From: Firmicutes bacterium UBA6806 | GTDB lineage: Bacteria; Bacillota; Clostridia; Peptostreptococcales; Acidaminobacteraceae | Length of the DNA: 64,000 nt | Direction: 5' to 3' | NCBI GenBank assembly: GCA_002452745.1 | Contig: DKFC01000053.1 | Coordinates: 1-64,000 of the forward strand | Part shown: piece by piece, positions 59,597-64,000 of the stretch | Position numbering within the stretch: position 1 is the stretch's first letter | Layout of the letters: the number at the start of each line of letters is the position of its first letter | Translations under genes and position numbers: made by a program | Notes under the pieces: model-generated | Told to the model about the DNA's origin: nothing | The model's database searches: none | The model's input: the letters and a program-made list of their open reading frames with translations, nothing else

Positions 59597-60832
59597 TTAT
59601 GCAATTTCTATTTGTTTTGTACTGACAGGTTCCATTTCCCCTTCGGATGCTCCAACAACTATGGAAGCTGCTAAATCGCCCACGACATTTACTGTGGTTC
59701 TCGCCATATCCAGTATACGGTCGATTCCAGCGATTAACGTAAGGCCTTCAAGCGGTAATCCCACTGAGGATAGAACAATGGAGAGCATAATCAAACCACC
59801 CCCTGGAACACCAGCTGTTCCAATTGCGCCAAGCGTTGCCGTGAGAACAATCGTCCCCATTTGAGTTATAGAGAGGTCTATGCCATACACTTGTGCGATG
59901 AACAGAGCGCAGACCCCTTGGTAAAGCGATGTGCCGCCCATGTTTATCGTAGCGCCAAGCGGCAGTACAAAACTGGCGATTTTGTCGGATACCCCGAAGT
60001 TTTCCTTAATGGTTTTGATGCTCACTGGAAGTGTTCCCGAGCTGCTGGAGGTACTGAAAGCAGTTGCGGCAGCAGGCATTATTCCCTTCAAGAAGGCAAC
60101 GGGTGACACACCTGCAAATCCCTTAACTGTAATTGCATAGGTGAACACGGTCTGTAACACGCAGCCTATGTAGACAGCGCCTATAACCTTTATAAGTGGA
60201 ATCAGGACATTAGTGCCATTGGACGCAACCACTGGTACAATAAGTCCAAAGACGCCAAATGGTGCTAAAGACATGATAAATCCAGTTATTTTATACATAA
60301 TTTCAGCGAGACTTTCAAAAAAGCTGATAAATGGTCTTGATTGAGATTCTGTTAAAGAAGTCGCTCCAATTCCGAGAAAGAGCGAGAAAGTGATAATTTG
60401 AAGCATATTGCCCTCTACCAATCCTTGCAGAGGATTTTTAGGGATGATGTTTAGAAGTGTATCCACGAGATTTGGTGCTTCGGATGCCGTCATATCTGTT
60501 GCAACTGGGATGCTAAGGCCTGATCCCGGCACAAATACTTTTGCAAGTAAAATCCCAATGCCAACGGCAAATGCAGTGGTTAGAAGGTAGTAACTCAGGG
60601 TCTTTGCCCCGATTCTCCCAAGCGTCTTTACATCGCCTATACTCGCCGCTCCGACGATCAGCGAGGAGAAGACCAGTGGTACGATTAGCATTTTAATCAG
60701 GTTGATAAAAAGTGTTCCAAAAGGTTTGATGTAAGTGTTGGCAATTTCTGGCGTTCCCTGTAGCAAGAGCCCGACAACAACACCTGTCGCAAGACCAATG
60801 AAGATTTTAGTGGTGAGTTTCATTTTTTTCAT
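59597..60832 (-). CDS. gltP: Dicarboxylate/glutamate:cation symporter (DAACS family)
   Basis: A 411-residue transporter with the Glt fold. Family motifs are SSSSGTLPVSI (the Ser-rich HP1 hairpin), PLGATINMGGTSLYQGVCALF and TATLGAIGTAGVPGGGLIML (HP2). Such proteins import glutamate, aspartate or C4-dicarboxylates with Na+ or H+. The Arg/Asp pair near the C-terminus (GIDRILDMARTTVNVVGD) is consistent with acidic amino acids or dicarboxylates. GGGGGA precedes the ATG. The next two genes upstream, on the same strand, encode a GlnK/GlnL-like two-component system that probably controls it. Confidence 0.93.
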   Translation of the reverse strand: MKKMKLTTKIFIGLATGVVVGLLLQGTPEIANTYIKPFGTLFINLIKMLIVPLVFSSLIVGAASIGDVKTLGRIGAKTLSYYLLTTAFAVGIGILLAKVFVPGSGLSIPVATDMTASEAPNLVDTLLNIIPKNPLQGLVEGNMLQIITFSLFLGIGATSLTESQSRPFISFFESLAEIMYKITGFIMSLAPFGVFGLIVPVVASNGTNVLIPLIKVIGAVYIGCVLQTVFTYAITVKGFAGVSPVAFLKGIMPAAATAFSTSSSSGTLPVSIKTIKENFGVSDKIASFVLPLGATINMGGTSLYQGVCALFIAQVYGIDLSITQMGTIVLTATLGAIGTAGVPGGGLIMLSIVLSSVGLPLEGLTLIAGIDRILDMARTTVNVVGDLAASIVVGASEGEMEPVSTKQIEIA

Positions 60833-60990
60833 ACGCTATTCCCCCTTAAATTCTGGAGGGAATTACACCGATGCTCCGATAAATGCGCTTTTTGAAATTT
60901 TCCCCATATCCCGAACTGTGCAATTCCCTTTCAAGAAAGAGGATAGCATTTTACCTACAAAATCAAACACAATCCTATTAGAATAAAACT

Positions 60991-61899
60991 TTAATAATTT
61001 CTGACTTCTTTAATCGCCACCATGAGCCCCTCTATAAATTTTCGGACACTTATCTTGCCCTTCTCATAGGATTTCCCTCGAATATAATCCATCTGCGCCC
61101 TCACTTCTTTGAATTCAAAGAGCGTTCCTGAAAATCTAGAAAAGGCCTCATGTCCATAATCTTCGATTCCTATGTTGGCAATATGATCCAGTGCCTTGAA
61201 GATTGCACGCCTAATCCGCTGTTCCACTGCAAAGACATTGGTCTGCTTGCCATACTGTTCCATATAATAATCGCATAAATACTGATAGAGTTCGGACATT
61301 TTATAGTCTTTTGGAAACCGCTCACCAGCCGCTTCTTTTTTCATGAGGTACAAGAGAATCTCTGCGATATCACTTGTTCCAGAGTCCCCTGAGATGCCAA
61401 GCTGAGATAGGACAGACTCCACCGATGCCCTTTCCGAGTGCTCTTGCCGCACAGAGCCCACCTGTGGCTTCTTGTAAAGATCAATGCTCCTAAATGCATT
61501 TTCAAAAGATTCAATCACCTGAGACATTTGAATTTTCTCAGTGACTTTTTCGATGATGGAAACCACTTCAATGAGGTTGATGGGCTTGCTGATAAAGAAC
61601 TCGATGCCCTCTTGATAGGCCTTTGCAATCATTTCACTTGAAGTCACCTGAGAAATCATAATAAAGTGTACTGACGGCATCTGTTTCCTAATCTCCGTGA
61701 CGATACCAATGCCATCCAGTTTTGGGAGCAGCAAGTCCACGAGAACGATGTTGGGATGAAGCCATTTGATCTGGTCTAAGGCAGTCACCCCATTATCGGC
61801 AGTTCCAATGACCTCACCCAGTTCATTTTGATGGATTACTTTTTTTAAGGTGTCCTGTGTCACGATGTCATCTTCTATGATGTAGAATTTGGTGTTCAT
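60991..61899 (-). CDS. glnL: GlnL/YcbB-type response regulator
   Basis: A 302-residue regulator. The receiver domain (1-120) has EDD, phospho-Asp in IVLVDLLLPKLDG and Lys in ISKPINLIEV. The C-terminal domain (about 155-300) is a helical YcbB-type DNA-binding domain rather than the usual OmpR or LuxR form. In Bacillus the homologous GlnK-GlnL pair activates glutaminase and glutamine transport in response to glutamine. Its start overlaps the kinase stop by one base (TGATG). The symporter gene lies 158 bases downstream. Confidence 0.85.
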   Translation of the reverse strand: MNTKFYIIEDDIVTQDTLKKVIHQNELGEVIGTADNGVTALDQIKWLHPNIVLVDLLLPKLDGIGIVTEIRKQMPSVHFIMISQVTSSEMIAKAYQEGIEFFISKPINLIEVVSIIEKVTEKIQMSQVIESFENAFRSIDLYKKPQVGSVRQEHSERASVESVLSQLGISGDSGTSDIAEILLYLMKKEAAGERFPKDYKMSELYQYLCDYYMEQYGKQTNVFAVEQRIRRAIFKALDHIANIGIEDYGHEAFSRFSGTLFEFKEVRAQMDYIRGKSYEKGKISVRKFIEGLMVAIKEVRNY

Positions 61900-63185
61900 C
61901 AGTTCTCCTCCTCGTTCATCAGCCTGTTAAGCGGTATGGTGAATGTAAATTTTGTGGATTCATACACATAGCTTTCAACTTCAATTGTGCCGCCATAGTA
62001 TTCTTTTATCATGCCACTCACATGTGCGAGTCCAATCCCCGTTGAGAGTTTGCCAGTTCCCTTGTTGAGCTTGGTAGAATAGCCAGGTTTAAAAATCAGT
62101 TTTTGATCTTCAATATCAATTCCAGTACCGTTGTCAAACACTGTAAATACGTAGTTTTCGCCGTTTTCATCTCCTGTCACTGCAACGTTTATAATCCCAC
62201 GCTTTTCAATGGCGTCCACGGCGTTGGTGATGAGGTTGTTTAAGATGGAAATCAGTGGATAGTAGTCGTCTGTCTTAAATTCTGCATCCTTTTCAAAGGT
62301 CAATATAATATCCTTTGCCTTGAAATCCGCTGACTTCTCCGTGCTCTCACGGATGATTTGAAATAGTTCAGAAACGTTTAGAATCAATGGCGTATCTTCC
62401 TCAGAAAGGGTATTCTCCATGCCCTCCACAACGCGATAGTAGTCCTTTTTGATCTCATGTATGTTCTTTGAAATGTTCAGGGCCTGTTCCTTGATCTCCT
62501 CCTCTTCCAGTTTCTGATAGAGCGCATAACTGTCTGTCATGGTCTCTTCTATGTCATTCATGGATTTTTTAAGAAAGAACAGCTCACTTTTTAACTTGGC
62601 CGTCAGAAGGAGCAATTCTCTGTATTTGCGTTCTCTTTGCTCCGTAACAATGTGATTTTTATATTGGACGACAATTTTATAGAGCATGTAGGTGACCAGC
62701 GCACGAACGCCTCCCACTAAAATAGTCACCAGTATGGCAGATTCAAGAGGCAGTCCGTCCAGAAAACTTCGGATAATTGCCTCAGCTATGTTCCCCGAAC
62801 TGTCGGCAATCCAAAGCCCCAGCATCATGGAAAGACCCCGTTCACTGTCTGCGTGATTTCTGATTTTAAAGGCCTTAAAAAGCGCTCCATAGATTGGATA
62901 ATAGATAATCACTGGCATATAGCGAAACAGCGTCTCAGCAAGCGTCAAATCTCCATAGGTCAAGCTGTGAATCAGTGCTCTGAAGACAAACATCGTCACA
63001 GATATAATGACTGAAACCCGCATAATCGAAATTTCTCTGTAGTGGATTAGCAGCAGCGGAAGCACTAACACTGCCAGCGAAAACCTGAACCAATCAGAAA
63101 TCGGAGTCAGATAGACCTGTCCCATAAAAACCGTTATGATGGTGATGATAAAAAGTTGTTCCAATTTTGAACTCTTCTTTGTCAC
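61899..63185 (-). CDS. GlnK-like membrane sensor histidine kinase
   Basis: A 428-residue kinase with about six membrane helices in the first 190 residues, a coiled coil, a phospho-acceptor region (ISKNIHEIKKDYYRVVEGME) and a HATPase domain (N-box ILNNLITNAVDAIEKRG, FDNGTGID, TGIGLAHVSGMIKEYYGG). The layout matches kinases that partner YcbB/GlnL regulators. Translation starts with GTG at 63185, 8 bases after AGGAG. First gene of the operon. Confidence 0.88.
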   Translation of the reverse strand: MTKKSSKLEQLFIITIITVFMGQVYLTPISDWFRFSLAVLVLPLLLIHYREISIMRVSVIISVTMFVFRALIHSLTYGDLTLAETLFRYMPVIIYYPIYGALFKAFKIRNHADSERGLSMMLGLWIADSSGNIAEAIIRSFLDGLPLESAILVTILVGGVRALVTYMLYKIVVQYKNHIVTEQRERKYRELLLLTAKLKSELFFLKKSMNDIEETMTDSYALYQKLEEEEIKEQALNISKNIHEIKKDYYRVVEGMENTLSEEDTPLILNVSELFQIIRESTEKSADFKAKDIILTFEKDAEFKTDDYYPLISILNNLITNAVDAIEKRGIINVAVTGDENGENYVFTVFDNGTGIDIEDQKLIFKPGYSTKLNKGTGKLSTGIGLAHVSGMIKEYYGGTIEVESYVYESTKFTFTIPLNRLMNEEEN

Positions 63186-63322
63186 GTCACTGTCTCCTTA
63201 TCCCCTTGCAATATGTATTTCTCGTTTTATCATAAGTGTTTCACTGCCTTGATTCAAGAAGTTATTTTTATTTTTCTATTTTGAGTTTATATTCTTTTAA
63301 TTTGGTTCTTTTAATTTTTTAA

Positions 63323-63365
63323 TTGACAACCTCTTAAAATAGTTTTAATATATTAGGTAGAATTC
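63323..63365 (+). promoter_or_regulatory. Promoter of the MarR gene with a GTAGAATTC site
   Basis: TTGACA (63323-63328), a 17-base spacer and TAATAT (63346-63351). GTAGAATTC follows at 63357-63365, near the start point. The same string is part of the perfect palindrome GTAGAATTCTAC at 63989-64000, hinting at a shared operator. Confidence 0.65.
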
Positions 63366-63387
63366 AATCTATTTTAGGAGACTTGAT

Positions 63388-63840
63388 ATGAATCGTCGTG
63401 ACAAACCCTCACATGATTTTTATATTAAAAATATCGCACATATTTTACGCCATAAAAACAATCAACAACTGGCTGCCTATGATGTCACAGAACCCCAAGT
63501 GCGCCTATTAGGGCATATTCAAGGCGCTCAGTTATCCAATCAGGAAATCAGCCGCAAATACCTCAGCGAGGCCATGCAAATTTCTGGTCCTTCTGTGACA
63601 AGTCTGCTGAACACCCTTGAAAAAAATGGATTTATCACACGGCATACAGGAACAGAGGACGGACGAACGATCCTCATCGAACTCAGTCAAAAGGCGCTCT
63701 CCCTATTAAACGAGGTAGCTGATATTCTAAATGCTACAACGGAGTCGCTCTTAGCTGGATTTTCAGAAGAGGAAAAGATGGTCTATTTGATGTTCTTAAA
63801 GCGAACTTATGACAACCTTGGGATTGATTCACATCTATAG
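63388..63840 (+). CDS. MarR-family transcriptional regulator
   Basis: A 150-residue winged-helix regulator. The DNA-binding region (about 48-110) holds the recognition helix MQISGPSVTSLLNTLEKNGF and the wing HTGTEDGRTILIELSQKA, diagnostic of MarR proteins. AGGAG precedes the ATG. Likely controls itself and the next gene to the right, beyond the window. Confidence 0.92.
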   Translation: MNRRDKPSHDFYIKNIAHILRHKNNQQLAAYDVTEPQVRLLGHIQGAQLSNQEISRKYLSEAMQISGPSVTSLLNTLEKNGFITRHTGTEDGRTILIELSQKALSLLNEVADILNATTESLLAGFSEEEKMVYLMFLKRTYDNLGIDSHL

Positions 63841-63952
63841 AAATACCATTTAATGCTTAAGCGTATCATAACTCAAAGCTCATACTCTAAATCTGAAATC
63901 ATCATTCACAATTGCATCCTACAATTCTGCCCGTAATTATGATACTGAATAA

Positions 63953-63986
63953 AGTGCCAACAAGGCGCTCTATTTTTTGATTTTTT
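63953..63986 (+). terminator. Terminator downstream of the MarR gene
   Basis: A 6-bp stem, AGTGCC (63953-63958) with GGCGCT (63964-63969), including one U-G pair, followed by T-rich sequence up to 63986. It is about 110 bases past the MarR stop. Confidence 0.6.
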
Positions 63987-63988
63987 AA

Positions 63989-64000
63989 GTAGAATTCTAC
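63989..64000. promoter_or_regulatory. Perfect palindrome at the window edge
   Basis: GTAGAATTCTAC is a 12-bp perfect palindrome at the very end, probably in the promoter of the next gene. It shares GTAGAATTC with the MarR promoter region. Confidence 0.5.

Noticed and set aside
1..64000. Insertion sequences, prophage or integrative element boundaries
   Set aside because: No transposase, integrase, phage structural gene or tRNA attachment site was seen in any frame.

Overview
The window looks like chromosomal DNA of a low-GC, Gram-positive-type anaerobe of the Clostridia. The evidence is strong AGGAGG ribosome binding sites, lipoprotein-anchored binding proteins, a PadR/GntR/MarR/XRE regulator repertoire, sigma-A promoters with 17-bp spacers, an SLH-domain surface protein, an Fe-S flavoprotein, and flavo-diiron protein plus superoxide dismutase as oxygen defence. 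I see no rRNA, tRNA, CRISPR array, insertion sequence or prophage. Species cannot be named from this.

Layout, left to right. 0.1-4.9 kb: a HesB-like protein, a tethered solute-binding protein coupled to a HAMP/HD-GYP phosphodiesterase, and a dCache chemoreceptor. 5.1-8.4 kb: a PadR regulator with a two-part permease, then azlCD divergent from an XRE-cupin regulator. 8.6-12.2 kb: a GH38 alpha-mannosidase and a small membrane protein. 12.2-18.8 kb: an Opp-type peptide ABC transporter with a GntR/FCD regulator. 19-25.6 kb: uppP, then a two-component system divergent from a TRAP transporter. 25.7-34.7 kb: small metabolic and stress genes (GNAT, methyltransferase, sodA, flavo-diiron protein, PadR with a double-flavodoxin protein, DUF2007, fba, a truncated GntR head coupled to a YkgJ-type protein, a nucleoside phosphorylase).

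34.8-42.4 kb: a nucleoside-type BMP ABC transporter operon ending in an atypical pyridine-nucleotide flavoprotein, then Crp-like and TetR regulators. 42.6-50.3 kb: a nickel-centred locus with a multi-pass membrane protein, hypB, a large Fe-S/FAD oxidoreductase and hypA in one direction, and a NikM/NikQ/NikO-like ECF metal importer in the other, with no hydrogenase in view. 50.4-64 kb: a GNAT, a cold-shock protein, an SLH/RCC1-repeat surface protein, a DUF1508 protein, a three-gene signalling cluster (histidine kinase, response regulator, and a PAS sensor without kinase domain), an ECF sigma/anti-sigma pair, a glutamate/dicarboxylate symporter with a GlnK/GlnL-like two-component system, and a MarR regulator.

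Sensing and uptake dominate: three two-component systems, one ECF pair, nine one-component regulators, and six transport systems for peptides, nucleosides, TRAP organic acids, nickel/cobalt, branched-chain amino acids and glutamate/dicarboxylates. This fits a peptide- and amino-acid-using anaerobe. The most noteworthy items are the hydrogenase-free nickel locus, the degenerate PAS sensor with its overlapping antisense arrangement, a disulfide-reductase homologue lacking the first redox cysteine and the catalytic histidine, and several precise palindromic operators.
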